NCBI RefSeq assembly: GCF_014697425.1
Contig: NZ_JACJRU010000034.1
Coordinates: 17,569 to 81,568 of the forward strand
Reading direction: 5' to 3'
DNA length: 64,000 bases
DNA from: Nostoc sp. FACHB-110
Lineage (GTDB): Bacteria > Cyanobacteriota > Cyanobacteriia > Cyanobacteriales > Nostocaceae
Part shown: positions 43,173-52,116 of the stretch, piece by piece
Numbering within the stretch: position 1 is the first letter of the stretch
How the letters are laid out: each line of letters starts with the position of its first letter
Notes under the pieces: model-generated
The model's database searches: none
The model's input: the letters and a program-made list of their open reading frames with translations, nothing else
What the model was told of the DNA's origin: nothing
Made by a program: the position numbers and the translations under genes

Positions 43173-43235
43173 TGGGGCTAGTGTTCTAAAGAAACTGTTA
43201 CATTTATATATAAAAGAGTTGGTTACGAAATTATT

Positions 43236-43391
43236 ATGAGTGACTCTCCCTCAACAGAACCACAACCAAGCTACGTCAAACTTGCGATGCGGAACATGGT
43301 ACGCAAGGGTGGCACTTCGATAAAACATTTTTTGTTGTCGGCTGTGGGGCTATTAGCTGTTTTAATTGGTCTGGCTTACCTCACCCGTTAA
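43236..43391 (+). CDS. DUF3285 family small membrane protein
   Basis: A 51-residue protein of the cyanobacterial DUF3285 type: SYVKLAMRNMVRKGGTSI followed by one membrane helix (FLLSAVGLLAVLIGLAYLTR). It is too short for most gene callers. Its place between prfB and ybeY is the usual neighbourhood for this family in cyanobacteria. The stop overlaps nothing of the true ybeY start at 43432, 40 bases later, and both should be co-transcribed. Function unknown. Confidence 0.85.
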   Translation: MSDSPSTEPQPSYVKLAMRNMVRKGGTSIKHFLLSAVGLLAVLIGLAYLTR

Positions 43392-43431
43392 AGACCAAGC
43401 AAAATTTGGCATTGCTGAGGAGCGTTTGTAC

Positions 43432-43941
43432 TTGGTACAAGTTGAACTAAATTTGCAAGATATTTTTTCTGAGTCTTCCCCCGAATTAGCTATCAATGTT
43501 GAGGCGGAAACTTGGCAGAACTGGTTTCATCGCTGGTTAGAAAATCTTCAATCTCATTTACCGCCAGCGTCAAGCTATGAAATAGGGCTGCGTTTAACAG
43601 ACGATGCAGAAATTCAATCATTAAATGCCCAATATCGACATCAAGATAAACCTACAGATGTGTTAGCCTTCGCTGCATTAGAAACGGATTTTCCATATGA
43701 TGCGGAAATGGAGGATGAACCTGTGTATTTAGGTGATATCGTGATTTCGGTAAATACAGCCCAACGTCAGTCCCAACAACAAGGGCATAGTTTAGTCACT
43801 GAGTTAGCTTGGTTAGCATCTCATGGTCTGTTACACCTTTTGGGCTGGGATCATCCTGATGATGAGAGTTTAATGAAAATGCTAAAGCAGCAAGTAATAA
43901 TACTGAAAATAATTGGTATTGATATTGACATTGAATATTAA
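43432..43941 (+). CDS. ybeY: rRNA maturation endoribonuclease YbeY
   Basis: YbeY is a zinc endoribonuclease for 16S rRNA 3' maturation and ribosome quality control. The zinc motif HGLLHLLGWDH is near residue 134, preceded by DVLAF and YLGDIVIS, which are family hallmarks. The frame opens farther upstream (43366), inside DUF3285, but TTG at 43432 is preferred: GAGGAG at 43417-43422 lies nine bases upstream, and the protein then begins with VQVELNLQDIF as in relatives. A TTG start fits modest expression. Length from here is 169 residues. Confidence 0.93.
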   Translation: MVQVELNLQDIFSESSPELAINVEAETWQNWFHRWLENLQSHLPPASSYEIGLRLTDDAEIQSLNAQYRHQDKPTDVLAFAALETDFPYDAEMEDEPVYLGDIVISVNTAQRQSQQQGHSLVTELAWLASHGLLHLLGWDHPDDESLMKMLKQQVIILKIIGIDIDIEY

Positions 43942-44080
43942 AGTTTTGATGTCTGTCAGTGTTAATTTTTAAGCATCCTTTTATAATACTCGTGTAGAAA
44001 ATTGCCGAAAAGTTGATTGGATGAGTACAATCAGCGAAAACTTCAAGTTTGCCTAAATTTATTGTTCTGTTTTTTAGCTT

Positions 44081-44533
44081 ATGTCCCAACAAGTTTCTCC
44101 TCCACCACCAAACCAACTACCAACACTAATATCTAAAGAAAGGGAATTCTCGTGGCAAGTTGCCGCTAATTTACTGGTTAGCTTTAAGTATGCTTGGGCT
44201 GGCATTACCTATAGTTTTCAAACTCAACGCAATTTTCGCATTCATGTGAGTTTTTGTGCTTTGGCGATCGCTTTAAGCATATTCTTACATTTGTCACCTG
44301 TGGAAATCGCCATTATTGGCATTACTAGCGGCTTAGTTCTCGCGTTAGAACTACTCAACACTGCGATCGAATCGTTGGTAGATTTAACAGTCAAGCAAAC
44401 TTACCACGAATTAGCCAAAATTGCTAAAGACTGTGCGGCGGGTGCTGTACTTGTTTCTGCTTTAGTCGCTATCTTAGTAGCTTGTGCCTTATTGCTACCG
44501 CCATTGGTCATATTAATTATGTCCAAGATTTAA
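44081..44533 (+). CDS. dgkA: Diacylglycerol/undecaprenol kinase
   Basis: A 150-residue integral-membrane DgkA-type kinase with three helices. Hallmarks: FKYAWAGITYSFQTQRNFRIH near residue 30 (in parts), ALELLNTAIESLVDL with the catalytic Glu and Asn, and AKDCAAGAVLVSA. In Gram-positive and cyanobacterial relatives the substrate may be undecaprenol rather than diacylglycerol, which recycles the cell-wall lipid carrier. It sits between ybeY and trpG, a gene order often seen in cyanobacteria. A short polar N-terminus with several Pro precedes the first helix. Confidence 0.93.
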   Translation: MSQQVSPPPPNQLPTLISKEREFSWQVAANLLVSFKYAWAGITYSFQTQRNFRIHVSFCALAIALSIFLHLSPVEIAIIGITSGLVLALELLNTAIESLVDLTVKQTYHELAKIAKDCAAGAVLVSALVAILVACALLLPPLVILIMSKI

Positions 44534-44639
44534 GTTTAGGTATTAGTCAAACTTATTCATAAAAATTTCTCAAATTTGAATGACATAATTACTGACACTG
44601 ACGGCTAGAATCTGGTAATGATCACCAGGAGTCTAGGCC

Positions 44640-45239
44640 GTGATTGTAGTCATTGATAATTACGACAGTTTTACATACAATTTGGTGCAGTACTTAGGAG
44701 AACTAGCAGCAGAGTTTCCTATAGCATCAGACATTCAAGTTTTTCGCAACGATAAAATTACCATCGCAGAAATTCGGGACTTGCAGCCTGACCTTGTGGT
44801 AATTTCGCCTGGGCCTGGTCGTCCAGAAGATGCGGGTATATCTTTGGATTTGATTGAAAAACTCGGCCCAAGCTTGCCAATTTTAGGTGTGTGCTTGGGG
44901 CATCAAAGTATTGGTCAAGTATTTGGTGGTAAAATCGTCTCTGCTCCAGAGTTAATGCACGGCAAAACTTCCCAGGTAACGCACACGGATGTGGGAGTTT
45001 TTCAAGGAATAGAAAATCCGATGACCGCCACCAGATATCATAGTTTGGTGATTGACCGCGAAACTTGCCCCGAAGTGTTAGAAATCACTGCTTGGGTTGA
45101 AGATGGCACAATTATGGGAGTGCGCCATCGGAACTATCCTCACATCCAAGGAGTCCAGTTTCACCCAGAAAGTGTGCTAACTTCTTCAGGAAAACAGTTA
45201 TTGCGAAACTTTCTGGAACAATTACCGACGAGAGAGTGA
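44640..45239 (+). CDS. trpG: Anthranilate/aminodeoxychorismate synthase glutaminase subunit
   Basis: A 199-residue class I glutamine amidotransferase that gives ammonia to TrpE or PabB. The catalytic triad is in GVCLGHQSIGQ (Cys) and FHPESVLT (His and Glu); DNYDSFTYNLVQYLGEL at the start is the TrpG/PabA signature. In cyanobacteria one protein may serve both tryptophan and folate synthesis. Start is GTG at 44640, with AGGAG at 44627-44631. Only three bases separate its stop from the next gene, which suggests co-translation with the beta-lactamase-fold protein. Confidence 0.95.
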   Translation: MIVVIDNYDSFTYNLVQYLGELAAEFPIASDIQVFRNDKITIAEIRDLQPDLVVISPGPGRPEDAGISLDLIEKLGPSLPILGVCLGHQSIGQVFGGKIVSAPELMHGKTSQVTHTDVGVFQGIENPMTATRYHSLVIDRETCPEVLEITAWVEDGTIMGVRHRNYPHIQGVQFHPESVLTSSGKQLLRNFLEQLPTRE

Positions 45240-45242
45240 TTA

Positions 45243-46010
45243 ATGAAACGGCGACAATTGATGGGCTATGCTGGGGCGGGGTTAGTCACAGCTTTAGTTT
45301 CTACTTTAGGTTCTCACTCTGAAGCTGACGCACAGTCTAGCGGTTTATCAGTTCAGTGGTTGGGTCATACTTGCTTTCTAATTTCTGGTGGCGGAGTTAA
45401 AATTCTTGCCAATCCCTTCCGCACAATTGGTTGTACTGCTGGTTATCGTGCGCCAAAAGTGAGTGCAAACTTAGTTTTGATTAGCAGTCAATTATTAGAC
45501 GAAGGCGCAGTAGAAGATTTACCAGGAAATCCCAAACTAGTATATGAAGCTGGTGTTTATGATTTTCAGGGGATCAAATTTCAAGGAATTTCCACAGATC
45601 ATGATCGCAAAGGTGGGAGACAATTCGGCAAAAATATCGCCTGGAGTTGGAAACAAGCAGGAATTAACATCCTGCATCTAGGCGGAATTGCTGCACCCAT
45701 TAGTATTGAGCAAAAAATTCTCATGGGTCGTCCTGATGTGGTGTTTATTCCTGTAGGCGGTAGTGCTAAAGCTTATAACGCCGAGGAAGCTAAACAAGCA
45801 ATTGAGGTATTAAATCCTAAACTAGTAATTCCGACTCACTACCGCACCCAAGCTGCTGATGCAAATGCTTGTGAAATTTCACCATTGGATGATTTTCTCA
45901 ATTTGGTGCAAGGGATCACCGTCCGGCGTAGCAGTAGTGATACTATTACCATCACTCCTGGCAAGTTACCAGAAGATAAGGTGATTCAAGTTTTAAGCTA
46001 CAAATTTTAA
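45243..46010 (+). CDS. Exported metallo-beta-lactamase-fold protein lacking the main metal motif
   Basis: A 255-residue protein of the UlaG-like beta-lactamase fold with a Tat-type signal (KRRQLMGYAGAGLVTALV, cleaved probably after ADA). LSVQWLGHTCFLI and the final IPTHYRT match the fold. The usual metal ligands HxHxDH, expected after DLVLIS/T, are replaced here by SSQLLDEG: the three His are missing. A later DHDRKGG and HLGG could hold other ligands. The protein may be a structural or binding member of the family. It is coupled to trpG with a 3-base gap; the reason for that link is unknown. Confidence 0.82.
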   Translation: MKRRQLMGYAGAGLVTALVSTLGSHSEADAQSSGLSVQWLGHTCFLISGGGVKILANPFRTIGCTAGYRAPKVSANLVLISSQLLDEGAVEDLPGNPKLVYEAGVYDFQGIKFQGISTDHDRKGGRQFGKNIAWSWKQAGINILHLGGIAAPISIEQKILMGRPDVVFIPVGGSAKAYNAEEAKQAIEVLNPKLVIPTHYRTQAADANACEISPLDDFLNLVQGITVRRSSSDTITITPGKLPEDKVIQVLSYKF

Positions 46011-46011
46011 A

Positions 46012-46596
46012 CTAACGGCTCAATGGATTTCTGTTTTGCGCGGCTGAAGTTACAGTTTGCTCAATTCTCTTTAACCTAGTTTCTGGACGTTTGGCATTTT
46101 CAATCCAAAAAAGAATGTTTTTCTTGGTGGATTTACTAAAGGCGGCAAAATTGAGGTTAGCCCAAGAGTTGGCGGCTAAAGCTTGTTGCAAATCTAGAGG
46201 AACGATTAATGCTTCGATCGCATCTAAAGAAGTCCATGAGCCATCTTTTTTCGCATCAGCAATTTTAGCCAGACCAAATTCTGTCATCAAACCTGCGGCA
46301 ATTAACTCTTCAATATATTGCTTATTTAATTTTGACCACACACTTTTGGGTTTGCGTGGCGTAAAAATTTGCTGATAGCGGTTTGCATCTAAAGATTTAA
46401 CTTTGCTGTCAATCCACCCAAAACATAAAGCTTCTTGAACTGCTTCACTGTATCTGACGCTGGGTTGACCACTTTTGACTTTGTAATAAACTAACCAGAT
46501 ACCAGGGGAAGTGAGATGATTTTTGCCTAACCATTCCCGCCATTGGTTGCGATCGCTCGCATAAATAAATTCTAATTGTTCTTCAAATTTTGGCAT
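46012..46596 (-). CDS. YdeI/OmpD-associated family protein
   Basis: A 194-residue cytosolic protein of the YdeI (bacteriocin-protection/OmpD-associated) family: LEFIYASDRNQWREWLGKNH at the start (in parts), SGIWLVYYKVKSG-like segment, YSEAVQEALCFGWIDSKV, RYQQIFTPRKPKSVWSKLNK, and the C-terminal helices AFSKSTKKNILFWIENAKRPETRLKRI. A TTG two codons upstream (46602) is the other possible start. Function is not well known; homologs are linked to resistance to cationic peptides. It converges with the MBL gene, stops one base apart. Confidence 0.85.
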   Translation of the reverse strand: MPKFEEQLEFIYASDRNQWREWLGKNHLTSPGIWLVYYKVKSGQPSVRYSEAVQEALCFGWIDSKVKSLDANRYQQIFTPRKPKSVWSKLNKQYIEELIAAGLMTEFGLAKIADAKKDGSWTSLDAIEALIVPLDLQQALAANSWANLNFAAFSKSTKKNILFWIENAKRPETRLKRIEQTVTSAAQNRNPLSR

Positions 46597-46790
46597 AATC
46601 AAAAGGCAATTAGCTACTCTTAAAAAAATAAACTAATAAAAAATGCTTATTAGTTTGCTGAATTGTTTGTGTAAAATTAGTTACAGCATTTTTGATATGG
46701 ATGAGGTACATTTTCTAGCCCCTAGTCTCTCTCCCCCTTGAAAGATGTACTGCACTAAACGGAGAAACGCTGTAAATTTGAACTCGATAG

Positions 46791-48719
46791 TCAATTAGAT
46801 TGCAGTAGTCTTTCAAGTTCAAGATTAACTCGTGATTTTTCTGATATAAAACCTGAATTTTGTAACTTTTCTCTTAACTTTTTGAGATGCCGCACAATAT
46901 TTACACAGCAGACTTCGGCTTGTATCTCATCATAATAAGTAGAACTTATAATATCTTCTAACTCTCGAATCATACGGCTCAGGTTACGGCTGATTTCACC
47001 ACTTACCTCTATGGGTAGCTGCTCTTGAACTACAATTATTTTGAAGTTGTCTAATTTTTTGAGAAAAGAATTGAAGAAGTTACGACGCTCACCTCGTCTA
47101 TCAGATGGTATTCTTTCAAATTCTATTCTAGTGGCGGGGCGGCTCCGCCCGATTTGATCTAGATAACGACTAGAAATGTCGGCAACATCAGTAGGAAAAT
47201 AAGGTTGAATATCAATGCTAGATGTACACTTTAAAGCATTTCTAAAGGCTGGATGAACTACTAACACCTTATCAGTGTCTTCAACAGTTCTAGGATCTTC
47301 ATAGTAAAATACAGTTTTGTTAACTCTCTCTACACCAATAAATCCTATACTGTATAAAATATTTAACACGCTATCAATACTTAACAGAAATTTGTAATCA
47401 GAATATCTTTCTTCTAGAGCCTGACCTACTCTGTTATATATACTTTCAAAGCGTTTTCTTGGTGTTACGTAACTAGTATTACTAAAAATAATTAACAAAT
47501 CATTTAAGAAAGGATAATTAATTCTATATTCACCAATTAAATCATTCAGTTTCCAACTTGAATATACATCCAATGCCTGCTTAATGTGTCTACTTTGAAC
47601 AGGTTCTAAGCCTTCTCTTCGAGCAGTATCTACACAAAGATTACAAAGTTGTATTATATCGCGTGGTCTCATTAAAGTATGAGACACAATAAAATCATAA
47701 GTGTTTCCTGTATCTACTTTTTCAGGAAAGTAATTTGACCAAAAATTTGATGCTGATAATTCTTGATTTTGAAGAGAAACTCTTGCTCTTTCTAAAATTA
47801 TTTCAGGTAAAGTTTCTGAAGTCCAAACCACAGGAACTTCATCACCCCGAAGCTTGTCTTTATCAAAAAATTGTAATTGTTCGTATATATCAGTTCTAAG
47901 AAATACGCTACATGATACGCTGTTACACATTTGGTTAATTTCTTTAGATGCCATAAGTAAACCTATGACCATCTCATTAGAAGAGGGATCATCATCCCAA
48001 ATTTCATCAACCTTATCTACTAAAAGAAAAAATTTATACTCCTTCAAGCTATCTAAGGGTTTTTTAAGATAGCTCTCCAAGAACTCTAATTTTGAATTCA
48101 AACTTAATCCTTCGCTGGGTGCTTGACTTGCTTTAACTTCTACAGATTGTCCAAATGCTTTGAATGTCAATGCAGTTTGAATACGGTTTATTACACGCCA
48201 AAAATTTTCTTGAAAGTTAAGATCATCTACTTCCCGATTCTCAACAAGAAATTCTCTAATTTTCTTTAACTCAGATGAGCAGCCTTGCTCATCTTCCCAA
48301 TCTAATACTTGTGCTTCCTGAGAATCAATTGACCAATCTGACGCTCTTAAATTATGTTTATCCCTAACAGCCTCTAACAAAAACTTACATATTTGAACTA
48401 AGAATATGTATCTCCAAATAAGCTTTTTAGACTGCTGCTCATTAATACCAGTCATATGAAAGCGCCGGATCTCATCAGCGGAAATTGCATCAGGCGTAAT
48501 CACAGATGCGTAAGTTTTATCTTCTTTATCTAACTCTTTTTTTAACATTAAGCATAATGCACTCTTACCTGAACCTTTCCTACCGATAACGAGTGACTTA
48601 GAACGTGACCTTATCTGCTCATAAATTGAAGTCTTTAAAAAACTGCCCTGTAAGAGTCCACTGCTGGTAAAATCTGTTTCAGCATCATCTTTGCCAAAAT
48701 ATAAATTTTGAATATTCAT
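46791..48719 (-). CDS. P-loop ATPase, Sll1717 family
   Basis: A 642-residue soluble ATPase. Walker A is GRKGSGKSAL (residues 46-55) and Walker B is FFLLVDKVDEIWDD near residue 220. A helical region of about 200 residues follows with NLCVDTARREG. The C-terminal part has RRNFFNSFLKKLDNFKIIVV (in parts), then Glu-rich helices. The layout matches Sll1717-type P-loop proteins found in cyanobacteria and other bacteria, probably STAND-like or KAP-like switches; no catalytic effector domain is recognisable. It lies in an AT-rich island, divergent from a Ser/Thr kinase and its partner, and may belong with them. Function unknown; a role in defence is only a guess. Confidence 0.8.
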   Translation of the reverse strand: MNIQNLYFGKDDAETDFTSSGLLQGSFLKTSIYEQIRSRSKSLVIGRKGSGKSALCLMLKKELDKEDKTYASVITPDAISADEIRRFHMTGINEQQSKKLIWRYIFLVQICKFLLEAVRDKHNLRASDWSIDSQEAQVLDWEDEQGCSSELKKIREFLVENREVDDLNFQENFWRVINRIQTALTFKAFGQSVEVKASQAPSEGLSLNSKLEFLESYLKKPLDSLKEYKFFLLVDKVDEIWDDDPSSNEMVIGLLMASKEINQMCNSVSCSVFLRTDIYEQLQFFDKDKLRGDEVPVVWTSETLPEIILERARVSLQNQELSASNFWSNYFPEKVDTGNTYDFIVSHTLMRPRDIIQLCNLCVDTARREGLEPVQSRHIKQALDVYSSWKLNDLIGEYRINYPFLNDLLIIFSNTSYVTPRKRFESIYNRVGQALEERYSDYKFLLSIDSVLNILYSIGFIGVERVNKTVFYYEDPRTVEDTDKVLVVHPAFRNALKCTSSIDIQPYFPTDVADISSRYLDQIGRSRPATRIEFERIPSDRRGERRNFFNSFLKKLDNFKIIVVQEQLPIEVSGEISRNLSRMIRELEDIISSTYYDEIQAEVCCVNIVRHLKKLREKLQNSGFISEKSRVNLELERLLQSN

Positions 48720-49053
48720 AAGTTTAACTTATTAATGACTATACTTATTTTAATAAACTAATAACAGAGCAGTCCCTAGCTTCTTGAATATTGACTAACT
48801 AGTGGATGACAAACGCAGATATTAATCATCCAATGTTCTGTTCAGTCAATTTGCCAGAAATTAACTGTTTATCTCACTTTCTAGGCTTTGAACAGCCTTA
48901 GGTAGATAAGCAGCTTTGAACTAGCATATTAATGTATATTTATATTCATATTAGCATTTATTGCTTGGAACCTAACGTAGTATCAAACAATACATAATTT
49001 TATATATCATTAAATTTAAGTTTTACTACTTAACAAACTAGCAGTAAAAATTC
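48720..49053. other. Divergent promoter region between the ATPase and the kinase
   Basis: AT-rich stretch with no open frame of interest. The shared region suggests joint control of the two genes. No known operator motif was recognised. Confidence 0.4.
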
Positions 49054-50484
49054 ATGGTGCAACAAAATAGCAATCCTAATCAACAAGAATCTAATGAACA
49101 CACCAACGAGATGATTGGTTCCGATAATACACCCAGACAAAGAAAAGTGATGGCATGGCGGCTAGGTCATAATTTCGATGAAAATCAAGCTCCTTTTTCA
49201 CTGAATGGGAGATATAGCATCTATACACTGAAAAAAACGTTAGGCAAAGGTGGCTTCGGTATCACCTATTTAGCAGAAGACAAATCAGGAAAATTAGTTG
49301 TAATTAAAACTCTTAATGAGACTGTAAAAGCTCATCCTCATTTTAAAAAGTTTAAAAATGATTTTTCTCAAGAAGCTGTGGAACTCGCTAGATATAACCA
49401 TCCACATATTGTTAAAGTTATTGAGATAATTAATATTAACCAAGAAATTCACGGTAAGGAGCAAGACGTTCCCTGTATAGTAATGGAATATATTAAAGGC
49501 TGGAACTTATCTGAATTAATATCACATCGTCATAAACCATTAAAACCAGACGAAGCAATTCGTTACACCAAACAAATTGGTAAAGCTCTAATTGAAGTTC
49601 ATCAAAAAGATTTATTACATCGAGATGTTAAACCAGCAAACATTATTATTCGCTCTGAACAAAAAAGTGCCGTATTAATCGATTTTGGTATTGCACGTCC
49701 CTTTAGACCTAATGAAAGAGGGTCTATGACTTCATTTAATTCAGAAGGTTATACACCAATTGAGCAGTATCAAAATGATGGCAATCATGGTTATCATTCA
49801 GATGTTCATGCGTTAGCAGCAACTTTGTATTTCATGCTAACAGGAAAAAGCCCTGAGAGTGCCGAAGCTAGAATACGTACAAAAAAAGATAAATTAATCC
49901 CACCTAAAGAACTCAATCCAGGCATTACTGATGAAGTTAATGAAGCTATTTTGAAAGGTATGGAACGATATCCAGAAGATCGTTCTAGGACAATAGAAGA
50001 ATGGTTGAACTTATTTTCAAATAATTTTGAGGAGTCAAATCCGAATAACTCTGATAGTTTAAATGAAGATAACTCTGATACTTTAAATCCACCAGATAAC
50101 TCTGATACTTTAAACCCAGATAACTCTGATACTCAAAGCGCAGCCTTAATAACATCGGCTGTGTCTGGTGGTATATATGGATTATTAACCTTACCATTGT
50201 TAAACCTCATATTTAGTAGCTGGTTTTCTTTTTCGCTCTGGTTATTGATAATGGGATTTTTAGCTATCACCCAATTTTTAGGGCTGCTGAATTTTTTATC
50301 TGCAAAAACTCGTAAATATTTAGGTTTAGGAGTAACCATAATTGCATTGATAGTAGGAATTAAAGAATTTTTTAATCAACCTTTGTTGACAGTAATAATT
50401 TTGTTATTATTTTCTATTATTTTGAGTACTTTATTAATGCTTACTTTGTTAAACCAGCATTTAATAGGCTTAAATAGAAGATAA
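49054..50484 (+). CDS. Membrane Ser/Thr protein kinase
   Basis: A 476-residue Hanks-type kinase. Residues 54-330 are the kinase domain: P-loop GKGGFG (64-69), Lys85 in VVIKTL, HRDVKPANI with catalytic Asp191, and DFGIARPF (210-217). An activation loop FNSEGYTPIEQY is present. About residues 333-366 form an Asn/Asp/Ser/Thr-rich linker built from a tandem repeat (NSDTLNP). Four hydrophobic helices follow (about 366-470), so it is a multi-pass membrane kinase rather than the usual single-pass PASTA type. A 15-base gap separates it from an anchored periplasmic-binding protein, probably its sensory partner. It is divergent from the Sll1717-type ATPase. Confidence 0.93.
   Translation: MVQQNSNPNQQESNEHTNEMIGSDNTPRQRKVMAWRLGHNFDENQAPFSLNGRYSIYTLKKTLGKGGFGITYLAEDKSGKLVVIKTLNETVKAHPHFKKFKNDFSQEAVELARYNHPHIVKVIEIININQEIHGKEQDVPCIVMEYIKGWNLSELISHRHKPLKPDEAIRYTKQIGKALIEVHQKDLLHRDVKPANIIIRSEQKSAVLIDFGIARPFRPNERGSMTSFNSEGYTPIEQYQNDGNHGYHSDVHALAATLYFMLTGKSPESAEARIRTKKDKLIPPKELNPGITDEVNEAILKGMERYPEDRSRTIEEWLNLFSNNFEESNPNNSDSLNEDNSDTLNPPDNSDTLNPDNSDTQSAALITSAVSGGIYGLLTLPLLNLIFSSWFSFSLWLLIMGFLAITQFLGLLNFLSAKTRKYLGLGVTIIALIVGIKEFFNQPLLTVIILLLFSIILSTLLMLTLLNQHLIGLNRR
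50046..50133 (+). repeat. In-gene tandem repeat coding for NSDTLNP
   Basis: Four imperfect units of about 21-27 bases around GATAACTCTGATACTTTAAA encode the Asn/Asp-rich linker of the kinase. Unit number could vary by slippage, changing the distance from the kinase domain to the membrane. Confidence 0.75.
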
Positions 50485-50499
50485 ATTTATATTACTAAT

Positions 50500-52056
50500 A
50501 TGTTAAAACGAAATAAAAAAAAGCAATTAACTATTGCTTTATTATCAATAATATTTTTTTTGATTATTGCCATTAGTGGTTTTATATACCTACAAAAAAA
50601 TATTAGTGTAAATAATACGGCGACTACACCCACATCTAGTCCTATAAATCCTCCCGTAGCAAGCCCTACAAATACAAGTACGACTATTGTTGTAAATTCA
50701 AATATTAGCGATGGTATTAATGGCAAAATATTCATTAAATATAATCAGAATAAAATTTCTCCAAATCGATTAGATGAAGAGTATCAAAAACTCAAAGAAT
50801 CTAAAAATTTTAAAGCGGCAAGAGAAAATCCAAAATTTAGATACCCAGGTTCACCATATTGTGAAGATCCTGAAACGCTTATATATTTTAACAATGCTGA
50901 TATTAAAGACAAAGAATCATACACAATTGCAGTAGCAGTTCCACTTGAAGGTGATGCAAAAGAATCTGGATTGGAAATATTATTAGGAGTTGCTCAGGCG
51001 CAGAATGAATTCAATAAAAAAGTTAAAAATAAACAAATACAACAAAAGCCGATTAAAGTTATTGTTGCCAGTGAAGAAGAGAAGAATTTAAATGCTACAA
51101 CTGATATTGCTAATTCTTTAGTAAACTACCAAAATTCAGAAATTTTAGGAATCATTGGTCATTATACTAGTGATGCAACAGAGGCAGCTATTAAAGTTTA
51201 TGATAATTTAAAGTTAGGTGACAAACGAGTGGTATTAGTTTCACCTACTAGTACAAAAACTGAAATTCAAAATAACGGATATTTTTTTCGCACTGTTCCC
51301 AATAATCAAAAAGAGACAGATGCTTTAGTAGATTATATATTGAATAATGAACAAATTCATCCCAAAGAACCAGCAGTTATTTTCAATTCTCAGAGTGCTT
51401 TTAGCCGCTCTTTAAAAGATGAATTTGTCCGTTCTTTCAAATCTAAAGCTGGTAAAGAAGTGAATTTTATATATGATGTGGATGCTCCTCAGAAAATTGA
51501 TTTAATAAAAGATTCGCAAATCAATTCCCAACAAAAAAAATTTTCTATAGTGTTATTGGCAGTTCCTGTAACAGACATAGGTAAGACATATTTTCTTCTA
51601 CAAAATAGAGATGCTCAGAAGTTTTTTTACTTGGGTGGAGATACAATCTATGACCCAAAAATTTTAACTGAACCCACAGGCGATGTAGCACAAAGATTTC
51701 GTAATATTGTGATTGCAGTACCTTGGCACTATACTTTTTCTTCTGTTCAATCTAAAAGTTTTGTCAAAAATACTTCTGAACTCTGGTGTCAACAAATAGG
51801 CAAAGAGGATCATATAAACTGGAGAAGAGCTACTGCCTATGATGCAGCAAATGTTTTGATAGAAGCAATCAGTAATAATCCTACTCGTGAAGGAATAAAG
51901 CAGTATCTTTCTCAAACATTTTCAATGGAAGGAGCTACAGGCACAATAAAATTTAATATTAATGGTGATATGGATGAAAAAAGCAAGTTAGTAAGATTGC
52001 ATCCAGAGAATTATAAATTTGAACTAGTAGATCAAACTGGTGAGCTACAAAACTAG
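50500..52056 (+). CDS. Membrane-anchored periplasmic-binding-like protein paired with the kinase
   Basis: A 518-residue protein. One hydrophobic helix (about residues 10-28) anchors it, followed by a Thr/Pro/Ser-rich linker (ATTPTSSPINPPVASPTN) and then a type 1 periplasmic-binding fold as in branched-chain amino-acid receptors (LivJ/Peripla_BP_6): YTIAVAVPLEGDAKESGLEI, ILGIIGHYTSDATEAAIKVY, VVLVSPTSTKTEIQNNGYFF, WRRATAYDAANVLIEAI (in parts). No ABC permease or ATPase is adjacent, so it is more likely a receptor domain than an importer part. The gap of 15 bases after the kinase gene suggests that it passes ligand information to that kinase. Confidence 0.82.
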   Translation: MLKRNKKKQLTIALLSIIFFLIIAISGFIYLQKNISVNNTATTPTSSPINPPVASPTNTSTTIVVNSNISDGINGKIFIKYNQNKISPNRLDEEYQKLKESKNFKAARENPKFRYPGSPYCEDPETLIYFNNADIKDKESYTIAVAVPLEGDAKESGLEILLGVAQAQNEFNKKVKNKQIQQKPIKVIVASEEEKNLNATTDIANSLVNYQNSEILGIIGHYTSDATEAAIKVYDNLKLGDKRVVLVSPTSTKTEIQNNGYFFRTVPNNQKETDALVDYILNNEQIHPKEPAVIFNSQSAFSRSLKDEFVRSFKSKAGKEVNFIYDVDAPQKIDLIKDSQINSQQKKFSIVLLAVPVTDIGKTYFLLQNRDAQKFFYLGGDTIYDPKILTEPTGDVAQRFRNIVIAVPWHYTFSSVQSKSFVKNTSELWCQQIGKEDHINWRRATAYDAANVLIEAISNNPTREGIKQYLSQTFSMEGATGTIKFNINGDMDEKSKLVRLHPENYKFELVDQTGELQN

Positions 52057-52116
52057 TTAAGCTAAAGTGGAAACATAACATTGTTTCCGCATCTGCTGTA
52101 ATTCTAATTTATGAGA

